Source: Pannonibacter sp051860505 (GTDB lineage Bacteria > Pseudomonadota > Alphaproteobacteria > Rhizobiales > Stappiaceae). From it: a stretch of DNA of 64,000 nt. This document shows, in pieces, positions 51,286 through 60,731 of this stretch. The stretch covers positions 65,238-129,237 of the forward strand of contig NZ_JBHYDX010000013.1 of the NCBI RefSeq assembly GCF_051860505.1, given 5' to 3'. Under the pieces are notes generated by a model. That model made no database searches and was not told where the DNA came from. It saw nothing but the letters and a program-made list of their open reading frames with translations. The translations under genes and the position numbers were made by a program. How positions within the stretch are numbered: the stretch's first letter is position 1; each line of letters opens with the position of its first letter.

Positions 51286-52515
51286 ATGACCGTCAAACCG
51301 GATTTTGCCGCAGGCCTCGCCCTGCCCTTCGCCAGCACCGCCCCCTGGAAGGGACCGGCAACGCGGCTGGAGGTGCTGGCCGTGATCGACGAAACCGCCG
51401 ACGTGAAGACCTTCGTCTTTCGGCCCGAAGGCGGCGGCTGGTTCTCCTACAAGCCCGGCCAGTTCGTGACGCTGGAGCTGCCGGTGCCCGGCGGGCCGGT
51501 GTGGCGGACCTATACGCTCTCCTCCACGCCGACGCGGCCCTTCTCCGCCTCGGTGACGGTGAAGGCGCAAGGCTGCAGCATCGGCACGCGCTGGATGTTC
51601 GACACGCTGGTGCCGGGCATGACGCTGACCGCGAGCGGCCCGGCCGGACATTTCAGCCACTGGAACCATCTGGCCGAGCGCTATCTGTTCCTGTCTGCGG
51701 GCTCCGGCATCACGCCGATGATTTCGATGCTGCGCGCGATGGCCGACACGGCCCCGGCCAGCGACGTGGCTTTTCTCACCTGCGGCCGCACGCCCGCCGA
51801 TCTTTTGTTTCGCGACGAACTGGAGATGCTAGAGCGGCAGATGCCGAAGCTGGCACTGGGGCTGATGGTGGAGCGCAAGAGCGCCGCCGACCGCTGGCAC
51901 GGCCTGACCGGGCGCATCGACATGGCGCGGTTGAAGTTCCTGGTGCGCGACTACCGGCAGCGGGAGATCTTCTGCTGCGGCCCGGAACCCTTCATGGCCG
52001 GTGTGCGCCTGATGCTGGAAGATGCCGGCTTCGACATGCGGCACTACCACGAGGAAAGCTTCGGCGCGCCGGCAAAAATTGCAACAGATCAGCCCGTGGC
52101 GATCCCCGCCGCACTGACCATCGCGCCTACCGTCCCATTACGCCTTGCAATGGCGAGTGGCACCGTTGAAGCGCCCGGACAGGCCGCAGGGCCAGTCAGG
52201 GAACCGGGCGCGCCCGACTTGTCGCCCCCCGCCGGGGCGGACCCGGCCAGCGACGGCCTGGAGTTGCAGTTCAGCCGCAGCGACATGCGCATGACCTCCC
52301 CGCCCGGCGCCACCTTACTTCAGGCGGCCCGCGCGGCTTCCGTCCGCATCCCGGCCGCCTGCGAGGCCGGCATGTGCGGCACCTGCAAGGTGAAGATGAC
52401 GGCGGGCGACGTCACCATGACCCACAATGGCGGCATCACGCAGGAGGAGATCGCACAAGGCTATGTGCTCGCCTGCTGCTCGCATCCGGTCAGCGCCGTG
52501 ACGCTGGAGGCGTGA
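51286..52515 (+). CDS. gbcB: Ferredoxin reductase of the Rieske oxygenase (GbcB-like)
   Basis: A 409-residue electron-transfer protein. The FAD domain has RTYTLSST (about residues 73-80), the NAD domain GSGITPMISM and FCCGPEPFMAGV, and the C-terminal plant-type ferredoxin domain has CEAGMCGTCK and a fourth cysteine in CCSHP. Between them is a longer than usual Ala/Pro-rich linker (about 265-325). It passes electrons from NAD(P)H to the partner oxygenase. Close spacing indicates a single message under the riboswitch. Confidence 0.92.
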   Translation: MTVKPDFAAGLALPFASTAPWKGPATRLEVLAVIDETADVKTFVFRPEGGGWFSYKPGQFVTLELPVPGGPVWRTYTLSSTPTRPFSASVTVKAQGCSIGTRWMFDTLVPGMTLTASGPAGHFSHWNHLAERYLFLSAGSGITPMISMLRAMADTAPASDVAFLTCGRTPADLLFRDELEMLERQMPKLALGLMVERKSAADRWHGLTGRIDMARLKFLVRDYRQREIFCCGPEPFMAGVRLMLEDAGFDMRHYHEESFGAPAKIATDQPVAIPAALTIAPTVPLRLAMASGTVEAPGQAAGPVREPGAPDLSPPAGADPASDGLELQFSRSDMRMTSPPGATLLQAARAASVRIPAACEAGMCGTCKVKMTAGDVTMTHNGGITQEEIAQGYVLACCSHPVSAVTLEA

Positions 52516-52727
52516 AGCGCCTTGGGCAGAATATGCCGACCAGAGCGCAGCGCAAAGGGCAGACCAGGCATTGCATTCGGATTGAACCGCAACCGCATCA
52601 AAGCCAATCGGGCCGCAGCGACGAGCCCGCCCCCTGGCACGAAGACTGCTAATCTATGGTTGCAACACTCTGGCGCCACCCCCGACCGGGCAATTCCTGC
52701 CCGGTGGACGCGCCAAGGGAGACAGCC

Positions 52728-53246
52728 ATGGATGTCACTTCAGTCCAACGACCGGATTCCGTCCGGCAACTGCGGCCAGCCGCCACGCCAGCGGCGACGT
52801 TCACCGGGACCGCGCAGGACAAATCGTCCACGACGACACCCCCGACCGCCCAGCGGACGCGGATCGAGCACTACGAAGACGTCACGCACCTGGCCCCCAA
52901 GGGCGATGGCCGCGAGCTGATGAAGCAGCTCTACACGCCCGAAGAACGTCAGGAAATGGCAAATCGGCTTATCGAGATGACACGAGCTGATGCAAGGCAT
53001 CGGCAGGATCGCATCAATTTCCTTGAGCAGCACATTGACTATTTAAACAAAAGGAATGCCGGAAAATCAGCAATGCTGTCCATTCAAGAGAAAAACAGAA
53101 ACGAACAAGTCGTTTCCGATTACCGTGAACAATTGTATCGATTCAATAGCTACGAGGTCGAGAATGACGCTGGCCGCAAAGCAATCCTAAGAACCGCGGC
53201 AATGATGCTAGATACGAGCTATGAAAACGTTGAGCAGATGGTTTGA
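52728..53246 (+). CDS. Hypothetical protein with helical C-terminal half
   Basis: A 172-residue protein. The first 60 residues are Thr/Ala/Pro-rich and likely disordered; from about residue 65 it is helical and charged (YTPEERQEMANRLIEMTRAD, FLEQHIDYLNKRN, VVSDYREQLYRF). No signal peptide. The 3' half of the gene is visibly more AT-rich than the 5' half, hinting at transfer or weak selection. Start 52728 has GGGAGA upstream. I do not recognise the family. It is followed by an R2 repeat pair. Confidence 0.7.
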   Translation: MDVTSVQRPDSVRQLRPAATPAATFTGTAQDKSSTTTPPTAQRTRIEHYEDVTHLAPKGDGRELMKQLYTPEERQEMANRLIEMTRADARHRQDRINFLEQHIDYLNKRNAGKSAMLSIQEKNRNEQVVSDYREQLYRFNSYEVENDAGRKAILRTAAMMLDTSYENVEQMV

Positions 53247-53374
53247 CCGCACACCATGCCACCGCCCAAGCCGTCACAGCCCCCGAGCACTGCCTTCAGG
53301 CCAACCATCTCGATTAACCCACCTGTTCAAGTGCGCCGTGCGCGGCCCCCGCAGCCCCCGATCACACGCTCCGT

Positions 53375-53477
53375 GCCGTCCCGGCCTCGTGCCGGGACCT
53401 GTCAGGGACGCGACGTCCAGCCGCCCACAATGATTCCCTGCCGGCTGAACAGGTCCCGGCACGAGGCCGGGACAGCG
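53375..53477. repeat. R2 palindrome, inverted pair
   Basis: The left arm GCCGTCCCGGCCTCGTGCC and the right arm ending GAGGCCGGGACAGCGC are inverted copies of the R2 unit around a centre of about 50 bases. Nothing else is seen in the 288-base gap to the end of chrA. Confidence 0.85.
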
Positions 53478-53534
53478 CGGTGGCGCGGATCAAGGCCGTG
53501 ACTTTCGGTCAGGGACAGCTTCAGCACGAACGCC

Positions 53535-54857
53535 TCACCACAGCCCCGCCCCAGCCGTCACAGCAACGCCAAGCAATGCCATCAGGCCGACCGTCTCCAT
53601 CATGCCGCGCTTTGCGCCGAAGACGAGGCCGAGGGCCAGGGCGCTCAGGAGAGCGGCGGCCGGATCGAGGCTCGACGGGTCAACGCGCACGAAGTGTAAC
53701 CACCCCTCCGAAACGCGGGTGGCCGACGCGAACAGCACGTTGAGGCCGAACCAGACGGCGACATAAGCGATGACCCCGACCACGGCGGCCGTGATCCCCG
53801 TGAGGGCCGCAGCAAGTGCTGCGTTGCGGCGCAGTCCCTCGACAAAGGGCGCGCCGGCGAAGATCCAGAGGAACGAGGGGGCGAAGGTCACCCAGGTGGC
53901 CATCAGCGCGCCGAGGCTGGCCGCGACCAGCGGCGGCATCCCGCCCCCGTCCTTCAGCGCTGCCAGAAAACCGACGAACTGGTTGACCAGGATGGTCGGT
54001 CCCGGCGTCGTCTCGGCAAGGCCAAGCCCGTCGATCATCTGGCGCGGCGTCGCCCAGCCCATGTCGACACCCGCCTGCGCCAGATAGGCCAGCACGGCAT
54101 AGGCCCCGCCAAATGTGATGACGGCAAGCTTGGAGAAGAACAGGCCGATGGCGACCAGCACATGCCCCGGCCCGAGCAGCAGCACGGCGATGACCACCGG
54201 CGCCCACCAGACAGCCAGACAGGCCAAGGCCGTGCGAAACGCGCGGGCTGCCGCGCCGCTCGGCAGCACGGGTGCGGGCTGAACGGAGGAAGGCTCGCCG
54301 CCAACTCCCATCAGTCGCGGCGCGAAGCCGGCAGCCAGGGCTCCGGCAATGCCGGCGCCGATGATGATCAGGGGGAACGGCAAGTCAAACAGCAGGATCA
54401 AGAGGAAGGCCGCAGCGGCCAGACCATAGGGCAAGGGCCCCTTGAGGCCGCGCTTGGCGATCTTGATCAGGGCCTGGATGACAATCGCCAGCACCGCCGC
54501 CTTGATGCCGAGGAAGACACCGTCGACCAGCGTCGTGCCGGTGCCAAGGGCATAGAGAAACGACAGGGCCAGCATGATCAGGCTGCCTGGCAGCACGAAA
54601 AGGATACCGGCGGCCAGTCCGCCGCGCACCCCGTGGGTCAGCCAGCCGATATAGGTCGCAAGCTGCTGTGCCTCGGGTCCGGGCAGAAGCATGCAATAGT
54701 TGAGCGCATGCAGGTAGCGCGGCTCGTCGAGCCATTTCTTCTCGTCGACGACGATCCGGTGCATCATCGCGATCTGTCCCGCCGCCCCGCCGAAGGACAG
54801 GATGCCGATGCGGGCGAAGGTGAGGATCAGGTCGCGGAAGGTGGGGGAAACAGGCAC
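53535..54857 (-). CDS. chrA: Chromate transporter, two-domain ChrA
   Basis: A 440-residue membrane protein of the CHR family, which exports chromate from the cytoplasm. Each half carries a version of the family motif: GILSFGGAAGQIAMMH with PGPEAQQLATYIGW in the N-terminal half, and KLAVITFGGAYAVLAYL with TTPGPTILVNQFVGFL in the C-terminal half. About ten helices. I prefer GTG at 54857 with GGAG upstream because the conserved region begins there; an ATG at 54938 would add 27 polar residues. It stands alone without a chrB regulator. Some homologues have unknown non-chromate substrates. Confidence 0.9.
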   Translation of the reverse strand: MPVSPTFRDLILTFARIGILSFGGAAGQIAMMHRIVVDEKKWLDEPRYLHALNYCMLLPGPEAQQLATYIGWLTHGVRGGLAAGILFVLPGSLIMLALSFLYALGTGTTLVDGVFLGIKAAVLAIVIQALIKIAKRGLKGPLPYGLAAAAFLLILLFDLPFPLIIIGAGIAGALAAGFAPRLMGVGGEPSSVQPAPVLPSGAAARAFRTALACLAVWWAPVVIAVLLLGPGHVLVAIGLFFSKLAVITFGGAYAVLAYLAQAGVDMGWATPRQMIDGLGLAETTPGPTILVNQFVGFLAALKDGGGMPPLVAASLGALMATWVTFAPSFLWIFAGAPFVEGLRRNAALAAALTGITAAVVGVIAYVAVWFGLNVLFASATRVSEGWLHFVRVDPSSLDPAAALLSALALGLVFGAKRGMMETVGLMALLGVAVTAGAGLW

Positions 54858-54965
54858 AGGTGCACTCCGGTTGCGCCGACCTGTTCGGACTGGATCGGTC
54901 GCTCGGCGACCATAGTGATTGCCGTGCGACAGATCCATGACGATTGCGGAGCCGAGGAACGCCTC

Positions 54966-55667
54966 TCAGATCCCCAGATAGGCCTCGCGGATGCGCGGAT
55001 CGGCGATGAGTTCGGCGGCCGGTCCCGACATGGTGATGCGGCCGGTCTCCATCACATAGCCCCGGTCGGCGATGGAGAGCGCTGCGAAGGCGTTCTGCTC
55101 CACCAGGAGCACCGTGACATCCAGGCTCTTCAGCGACTTCACCACCTCCAGGATCTGGTCGACCAGGATCGGGGCCAGTCCCATGCTCGGCTCGTCCAGC
55201 AACACGCAGGTGGGACGGGCCATCAGCGCCCGGGCAATCGCCAGCATCTGCTGCTGGCCGCCGGACAGGCCGCCGGCGGAGAGATTGCGCTTTTCCTTCA
55301 GCACCGGGAACATGGCAAAGGCATCGGCCATGTCCTTGTCAACGCGTGCATCGGCGAACAGATAGGCGCCAAGCCGCAGGTTTTCCTCCACCGACAGGTT
55401 GGTGAAGATCTGCCGGCCCTCCGGCGACTGGGTCAGCCCCAGCCCGACCCGCCGGTGCGGCGGCAGTCTTGAGATGTCATCGCCCCGGAACATCAGCGCG
55501 CCGCCTGAGGTGGGCTGCACGCCGGAGAGGCAGCGCAGCAATGTCGTCTTGCCCGCGCCGTTGGCCCCGATCACCGAGACGATCTCGCCGGATTTCACCT
55601 CCAGATCGACCCCGTGCAGCACCTCGATGCGCCCGTATTTGCTGCGCAGTCCTTCAACCGAGAGCAT
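54966..55667 (-). CDS. livF: Branched-chain amino-acid-type ABC transporter ATPase LivF
   Basis: A 233-residue ATPase with GANGAGKTT, LSGGQQQML and CVLLDEPSMGLAP, typical of LivF. It works with LivG on the LivHM permeases. The start at 55667 (MLSVEGL) overlaps the livG end by 14 bases; a start seven codons earlier is possible. It is the last gene of the five-gene leftward operon. Despite the name, Liv-type systems also import aromatic acids, amides and other organic acids. Confidence 0.94.
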   Translation of the reverse strand: MLSVEGLRSKYGRIEVLHGVDLEVKSGEIVSVIGANGAGKTTLLRCLSGVQPTSGGALMFRGDDISRLPPHRRVGLGLTQSPEGRQIFTNLSVEENLRLGAYLFADARVDKDMADAFAMFPVLKEKRNLSAGGLSGGQQQMLAIARALMARPTCVLLDEPSMGLAPILVDQILEVVKSLKSLDVTVLLVEQNAFAALSIADRGYVMETGRITMSGPAAELIADPRIREAYLGI

Positions 55668-56442
55668 TGGCCGCCTCCTTGCCGCCATGGGCCCCGAGAT
55701 AGGCCTCGATCACCTTGGGATCACGGGCCACCACCTCCGGCTTGCCTTCGGTGATCTTCACGCCGTGATCGAGCACGACGATATGGTCGGAAATCTTCAT
55801 CACCAGCTTCATGTCATGCTCGACCAGCAGGATGGCAACGCCCTCCTTCGCCACGGCCGCGATGAGATGATCGATCTCCTCGGTCTCGACCGCGTTGCAC
55901 CCGGCCGCCGGCTCGTCCAGCAGCAGGAGGCGCGGCCTGCAGGCGAGCGCCCGGGCAATTTCCAGCCGTTTCAGCGCGCCATAGGACAGCTGCGAAGCAA
56001 TCAGTTCGGCCCCGCGCTCCAGTCCGACCCGGGCCAGCAGCTTGCGCGCGGCGTCTTCGGTCTCCCGGTTGCGCCGCAGCGAGGATGGCAGAGCGAGAAT
56101 GTCGGCGAGGAGATGGCGGCCTTCCGACAGGTGGAACCCGGCCATGACATTATCCAGCACGCTCATCTGCTGGAACACCTGCAGGTTCTGGAAGGTGCGG
56201 GACAGGCCGCGCGCGGCCAGCGCCTGCGGCGGCAACCCGGTGACCGTCTCCCCTGCCAACCGCACACTGCCACGGGCGGGCAGATAGACGCCGGAGATCA
56301 TGTTGAACAGCGTCGTCTTGCCGGCGCCATTGGGGCCGATGACGGAGACGATCTCGCCTTCCGCCACCGCAAAGCTCACCGCATCCACGGCCTTGACGCC
56401 GCCAAAGTCGATGCCGAGGCCTTCGATCTCAAGAAGTTTCAT
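55654..56442 (-). CDS. livG: Branched-chain amino-acid-type ABC transporter ATPase LivG
   Basis: A 262-residue ATPase with GPNGAGKTTLFNMISG, then LSYGALKRLEIARAL in place of a canonical LSGGQ signature as usual in LivG, and LLLDEPAAGCN. It overlaps livM by four bases and livF by 14. It is part of a cytoplasmic ATPase heterodimer. Confidence 0.94.
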   Translation of the reverse strand: MKLLEIEGLGIDFGGVKAVDAVSFAVAEGEIVSVIGPNGAGKTTLFNMISGVYLPARGSVRLAGETVTGLPPQALAARGLSRTFQNLQVFQQMSVLDNVMAGFHLSEGRHLLADILALPSSLRRNRETEDAARKLLARVGLERGAELIASQLSYGALKRLEIARALACRPRLLLLDEPAAGCNAVETEEIDHLIAAVAKEGVAILLVEHDMKLVMKISDHIVVLDHGVKITEGKPEVVARDPKVIEAYLGAHGGKEAANALG

Positions 56443-57398
56443 CCCTGCCTCCGGCTGAAGCGCTTGATCAGGCTCGGCACCAGACCCTCGCGCAGGAAGA
56501 TCATCACCAGCATCATGATGAGGCCGAGCACGATGTGCTCGTAGTCGTGGAAAACCGTGAGCGCTTGCGGCAAGGCGGTCAGGATCGACGCGCCGGTAAT
56601 GGCGCCGAACACCGAGCCCGCACCGCCAAGCACCGTCATCGTGACCATCTGCACCGAATGCAGGAAGCCGGCGATGTCAGGCGAAACGAACTTGTTCATC
56701 ATCGCCAGCAGCGATCCTGAGACCGAGGCATAGACGGCAGAAATGACGAAGGCCATCAGCTTGAAATGAGCCACATCCACCCCGACCGTCCGCGCGGCAA
56801 TCTCGCTGTCATGCAGCGCCCGGAGCGCGCGGCCCGTCGAGCTGGTGTGCAGGTTCAGCGCCAGCAGAGCCCCCAGCAGCAGCACGAGCCCGGAGAACCA
56901 GTACCAGACCTGCGCCGCCGGAACGGACAGGCCAAGCGACTTCAGGAAGTCCCGCAAACCGAGATCCTCGACCTGCATGCCATCCGGCCCGCCGGTGAGC
57001 CAGGACTCGTTCGACAGCACCATGAAGATGAGGATGCCGAAGCCGAGCGTCGCAACCGCCAGATAGTGCCCCTTCAGCCGCAGGATCGGACGGCCGACCA
57101 GATAGGCCAACGCGCCGGAAATCAGCGCCCCCAGCAGCATGGCAATGATCGGCGGCAGGCCCAGATGCACCGGCGCCAGGGCACAGGCATAGGCGCCGAT
57201 GCCGCAGAAGCCGGCGTGGCCGAGGCTGATCTGGCCGGCATAGCCGATCAGGATGACGAGGCCGGTGACGGCAAGGCCATTGATGAACATCAGCGTCCCG
57301 ACCCGGTAGTAGAACGAGGACGGAAAGAACAGCGGGGCGACCAGCACCAGCGCCACCAGCGCCAGCAGCGTGATCGTCTTGGGAGAGAGGTTCTTCAT
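56439..57398 (-). CDS. livM: Branched-chain amino-acid-type ABC transporter permease LivM
   Basis: A 319-residue permease with about eight to ten helices. GYAGQISLGHAGFCGIGAYACA (around residues 50-71) is the LivM hallmark, and GRALRALHDSEIAARTVGVDV is the ATPase-contact loop. It starts three bases after the livH stop. Confidence 0.94.
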   Translation of the reverse strand: MKNLSPKTITLLALVALVLVAPLFFPSSFYYRVGTLMFINGLAVTGLVILIGYAGQISLGHAGFCGIGAYACALAPVHLGLPPIIAMLLGALISGALAYLVGRPILRLKGHYLAVATLGFGILIFMVLSNESWLTGGPDGMQVEDLGLRDFLKSLGLSVPAAQVWYWFSGLVLLLGALLALNLHTSSTGRALRALHDSEIAARTVGVDVAHFKLMAFVISAVYASVSGSLLAMMNKFVSPDIAGFLHSVQMVTMTVLGGAGSVFGAITGASILTALPQALTVFHDYEHIVLGLIMMLVMIFLREGLVPSLIKRFSRRQG

Positions 57399-57401
57399 GG
57401 C

Positions 57402-58274
57402 TCAGACCCGGTTGACCGTGGCCCGGCCGAACAGGCCACTGGGCATGACAAACAGCACCGCGAGGATGACGATGAAGGCCGCCGCATCCTTGTAGGTGGA
57501 CGAAATGTAGCCGGCGGTCAGGGCCTCGATCAGGCCGACAACGAGACCGCCGACGAGGGCCCCGAACGGGTTGCCCATGCCGCCGAGCATGGCTGCGGCA
57601 AAGCCCTTGAGGGCCAGCGCGATGCCAATGTCATAGCTCGTCAGCGTGATCGGCGTGACGAGGACACCCGCCACCGCGCCGATGGCCGCCGACAGGGCAA
57701 AGCTCAGCGTCATGATGAAATTGGTGTTGATGCCGACGAGCCGCGCCGCCAGCCGGTTGTTGGCGGTGGCCAGCACCGCCTTGCCCGTCAGGGTGCGGGT
57801 GAAGAAGAGATAGAGCCCGGTGAAAATGACTGCCGCGCCGAAGATCACCCAGACGCTCTGCGGCAAGATCGTCGCCCCCAGAATCTGGAACGGCGCGTCG
57901 CCGGAAAAGCTCTCGAACCGGTGCAGCTGCTTGTCGAAGACGATCTGGGCGACGCCCCGCAGGAAAATTGACGCGCCGATGGTGATGATGATGATCGTCA
58001 CCACGGAAGCATTGCGCGCCGGCTCGATGGCGAACTTGTTCAGCGCCACGCCGACCAAAGCGGTGATCACCACGGCGAGGATGGCTGCGGCCGGCAGCGG
58101 CACGCCGGCGGCCGACAGGAACACGGTCGACATGCCGCCCAGCATGACGAACTCGCCTTGCGAGAAGTTCACCACGTCGGAGGCGTTGTAGATGATGGTG
58201 AAGCCGAGCGCGACCAGCGCATAGACAGCGCCGACCGTCAGGCCTGAAAAGACGAACTGCAGAAGATCGGACAT
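57402..58274 (-). CDS. livH: Branched-chain amino-acid-type ABC transporter permease LivH
   Basis: A 290-residue permease with about eight helices. GLTVGAVYALVALGFTIIYNASDVVNFSQGE near the N terminus and ALALKGFAAAMLGGMGNPFGALVGG near the C terminus are LivH signatures. The start MSDLLQFVFSG at 58274 is the family start; a frame extension of 30 codons is rejected. It follows the binding-protein gene by 124 bases. Confidence 0.94.
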   Translation of the reverse strand: MSDLLQFVFSGLTVGAVYALVALGFTIIYNASDVVNFSQGEFVMLGGMSTVFLSAAGVPLPAAAILAVVITALVGVALNKFAIEPARNASVVTIIIITIGASIFLRGVAQIVFDKQLHRFESFSGDAPFQILGATILPQSVWVIFGAAVIFTGLYLFFTRTLTGKAVLATANNRLAARLVGINTNFIMTLSFALSAAIGAVAGVLVTPITLTSYDIGIALALKGFAAAMLGGMGNPFGALVGGLVVGLIEALTAGYISSTYKDAAAFIVILAVLFVMPSGLFGRATVNRV

Positions 58275-58398
58275 GGATCGGTCCCGTCGGGCAGGTTGAA
58301 GCACCTGCCGCATGGTTCGGTGAACGCGGATCGGACAGTTTGCAAAGCGGGGGGCTGATCGCATCTGCCCGATGCGGTCAGCCCCCTGATGCGCCCTG

Positions 58399-59547
58399 TT
58401 ACTCGACGATGGTCCAGTCGCCGTCCTTGATTTCCAGCATGCGGAACGCGGACAGGTCGAGGCCCATGTGGTCGTCGGCAGTCATGTTGACGATGCCGCC
58501 GGTGCCGACATAGCCCTTGGTCTTCTCGATCTCGTCGCGGATCGCCGCCGGTTCGGCGGAACCCGCCCGTTCGATGGCCTGGGTCAGGATCATGAAGGCG
58601 TCATAGGCATGGCCACCGAAGGTGGAAACCTGCGCGCCGGTGGCCTTTTCATAGGCATCGCGGTAGCCGACGACGACCGGCTTCTGCGGGTCATTGTCCG
58701 GCAGTTTGTCGGCCACCAGCAACGCTGCAGCCGGAAGCCGGACGCCTTCAGCGGCATCCCCTGCCAGTTCGATGAAGCTCTTCGAAGCCACGCCATGCGA
58801 CTGGTACAGCGGGACCTGGATGTTGAGCTGGCGGAAGTTGCGGGTGACAATGGCCGGGCCCTGGCCGAAGCCCGGGTTGACGACCGCCTGAAGACCGGCA
58901 GCGCCGGCGATCTTGGTCAGCTGCGGCGTCATGTCGGCGTCCTTCGGGCCGTAGCTTTCATCCGCCACGATCTCCATGCCGAATTCCGGCGCAAGCTTCA
59001 GGCACTGTTCGCGCATCGACATTTCAAAGCCGCCTGTGCCGGAGATGAGGCCGATCTTGGTCAGGGCACGGGCCTTCAGGTCGCCGTAGATCTTGGCGCA
59101 GGCCATCTTGTCGGTGTGCGGGGTCTTGAACACCCACTTCTTCACCGGATCGATGATGACCACGGCGCCGGCCAGCGAGATGAACGGCACCTCGGCCTCT
59201 TCCATCACCGGGATCATCGCCATGGTCGTGCCGGTCGTGGTGCCACCGATGACCGCCACGACCTCATCGTCTTCAATGAGGCGGGTGGCAAAGGTGCGGG
59301 CATTGTTGGCATCGCCCGCGTCGTCATACATGACAAGCTGGATCTTCTCGCCCTTGATGCCGCCCTTGGCGTTGATCTCGTCGACCAGCATCGACAGGGT
59401 CTTGGCTTCCGGATCGCCCAGGAAGGACGCCGGGCCCGTCTGGGACAGGGATGCCCCGATCTTGATGTCGGCAAGGGCCGGCGAACCCGCCAGACCAATT
59501 AACGCCAGCGCAGCCGTCGCCTGCTTCAGGCTCGTCAGAAACGTCAT
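58399..59547 (-). CDS. Periplasmic binding protein of the Liv-type transporter
   Basis: A 382-residue type I periplasmic binding protein with Sec signal peptide (cleavage after SPALA near residue 26). DIKIGASLSQTGPASFLGDPEA opens the mature part, typical of Leu/Ile/Val-binding proteins. Its ligand is likely an organic acid linked to the divergent paa genes rather than an amino acid, but that is inference from context. Start 59547 has GGGAGGAAAA upstream. It is the first gene of the operon controlled by the TetR-type operator. Confidence 0.92.
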   Translation of the reverse strand: MTFLTSLKQATAALALIGLAGSPALADIKIGASLSQTGPASFLGDPEAKTLSMLVDEINAKGGIKGEKIQLVMYDDAGDANNARTFATRLIEDDEVVAVIGGTTTGTTMAMIPVMEEAEVPFISLAGAVVIIDPVKKWVFKTPHTDKMACAKIYGDLKARALTKIGLISGTGGFEMSMREQCLKLAPEFGMEIVADESYGPKDADMTPQLTKIAGAAGLQAVVNPGFGQGPAIVTRNFRQLNIQVPLYQSHGVASKSFIELAGDAAEGVRLPAAALLVADKLPDNDPQKPVVVGYRDAYEKATGAQVSTFGGHAYDAFMILTQAIERAGSAEPAAIRDEIEKTKGYVGTGGIVNMTADDHMGLDLSAFRMLEIKDGDWTIVE

Positions 59548-59747
59548 GATTTTCCTCCCATCGCAATGTCGTCAAGGCAGAACCGAAGGGCTGCTCTCCT
59601 GCCCGGCCTGTCCGGTCATCCGACCGGCACTTCGCCTGAGCCAGCACGTCCCGTGGCATGAAGCCACCGGGCGGATCCGGTCCTCACTCCGGGCCCGCAG
59701 GCTGTCGTCTCTCTCCCCGTTCTTGCTGCGCCATCGGGCGCTTCAGT

Positions 59748-59776
59748 TATATTGACCGACCGGTTGGTTTATGCAA
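59748..59776 (-). promoter_or_regulatory. livKHMGF promoter with TetR-type operator in its spacer
   Basis: On the reverse strand TTGCAT (59776-59771) and AATATA (59753-59748) form a -35/-10 pair 17 bases apart. The spacer holds ACCAACCGGTCGGT (59768-59755), a near-perfect palindrome like PaaR/TetR operators (ACCGACCGGTCGGT). The site lies 201 bases before the liv start and 152 before paaG. The 373-base gap has no gene. Confidence 0.65.
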
Positions 59777-59920
59777 CATCTTTCTTCAACGACCAAGGTC
59801 GCATTCCAAAAGTTGCGGCAACCGGGGCTATGGCCTTCTGGTTCGCGCTTGCCGGGCGGCGACGGACGGGCGAGCCTGCCGAAGGGACTATCCTGATCGG
59901 CAGTCCGAGGGAGGAACGAC

Positions 59921-60730
59921 ATGACAGGTATTGCTGCGGGCGAAACGCCCGTGCTTGTGGAGCGCCGCGGCGGCGTTCTGGTGCTGACGCTGAACAGGCC
60001 GGACCGGCTCAACTCCTTCAATGAGGCGCAGCATCTGGCGCTCAGGGCCGGGTTCGAGACCGCGCGCGACGATGCGGATGTGCGGGCGGTGCTGCTCACC
60101 GGCGCCGGCCGTGGCTTCTGCGCCGGCCAGGATCTGGGTGACCGCGATCCGGCCAAGATGACCGGTGCGCCGGATCTCGGCGAGACCATCGAACGCTACT
60201 ACAACCCGCTGATCCGGCTGATCCGGAGCCTGGAAAAGCCGGTCATCTGTGCCGTCAACGGCGTGGCCGCCGGAGCTGGCGCCAACATCGCGCTGGCCTC
60301 AGACATCGTGCTCGCGGCCCGCTCGGCCAAGTTCATCCAGGCCTTCGCCAAGATCGGCCTCGTGCCCGATTCGGGCGGCACCTGGTCCCTGCCCCATCTT
60401 CTCGGCGAAGCCCGCGCCAAGGGTCTGGCCCTCACCGGCCAACCGCTACCGGCCGAGACGGCGCTCGCCTGGGGCCTGATCTGGCAGGTCTGCGACGACG
60501 ATCAGCTGATGGGCGAAGCTTTGGCGCTGGCTGAAAGCCTTGCCAGCGGCCCGACGGTCGGCCTGGGCCTGACCAAACAGGCTATCCAGGCGGCGGCCAC
60601 CAACAGCCTCGATGCGCAGCTCGATCTGGAACGCGACCTGCAGCGGCAGGCCGGACGCACCCCGGACTATGCCGAAGGCGTCGCCGCCTTTCTTGCCAAG
60701 CGTCCCCCCGTCTACAGCGGGAGGCGCTGA
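59921..60730 (+). CDS. paaG: Enoyl-CoA hydratase/isomerase, PaaG-like
   Basis: A 269-residue crotonase-fold enzyme. The oxyanion-hole regions are GRGFCAGQDLGD (around residues 64-75) and NGVAAGAGANIALASD (around 112-127); the acid in VPDSGGTW is the PaaG-type aspartate rather than the hydratase glutamate. PaaG isomerises epoxyphenylacetyl-CoA to the oxepin in aerobic phenylacetate degradation. ATG at 59921 follows GAGGGAGGAA. First gene of paaG-paaI-paaK-tetR. Confidence 0.9.
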   Translation: MTGIAAGETPVLVERRGGVLVLTLNRPDRLNSFNEAQHLALRAGFETARDDADVRAVLLTGAGRGFCAGQDLGDRDPAKMTGAPDLGETIERYYNPLIRLIRSLEKPVICAVNGVAAGAGANIALASDIVLAARSAKFIQAFAKIGLVPDSGGTWSLPHLLGEARAKGLALTGQPLPAETALAWGLIWQVCDDDQLMGEALALAESLASGPTVGLGLTKQAIQAAATNSLDAQLDLERDLQRQAGRTPDYAEGVAAFLAKRPPVYSGRR

Positions 60731-60731
60731 G

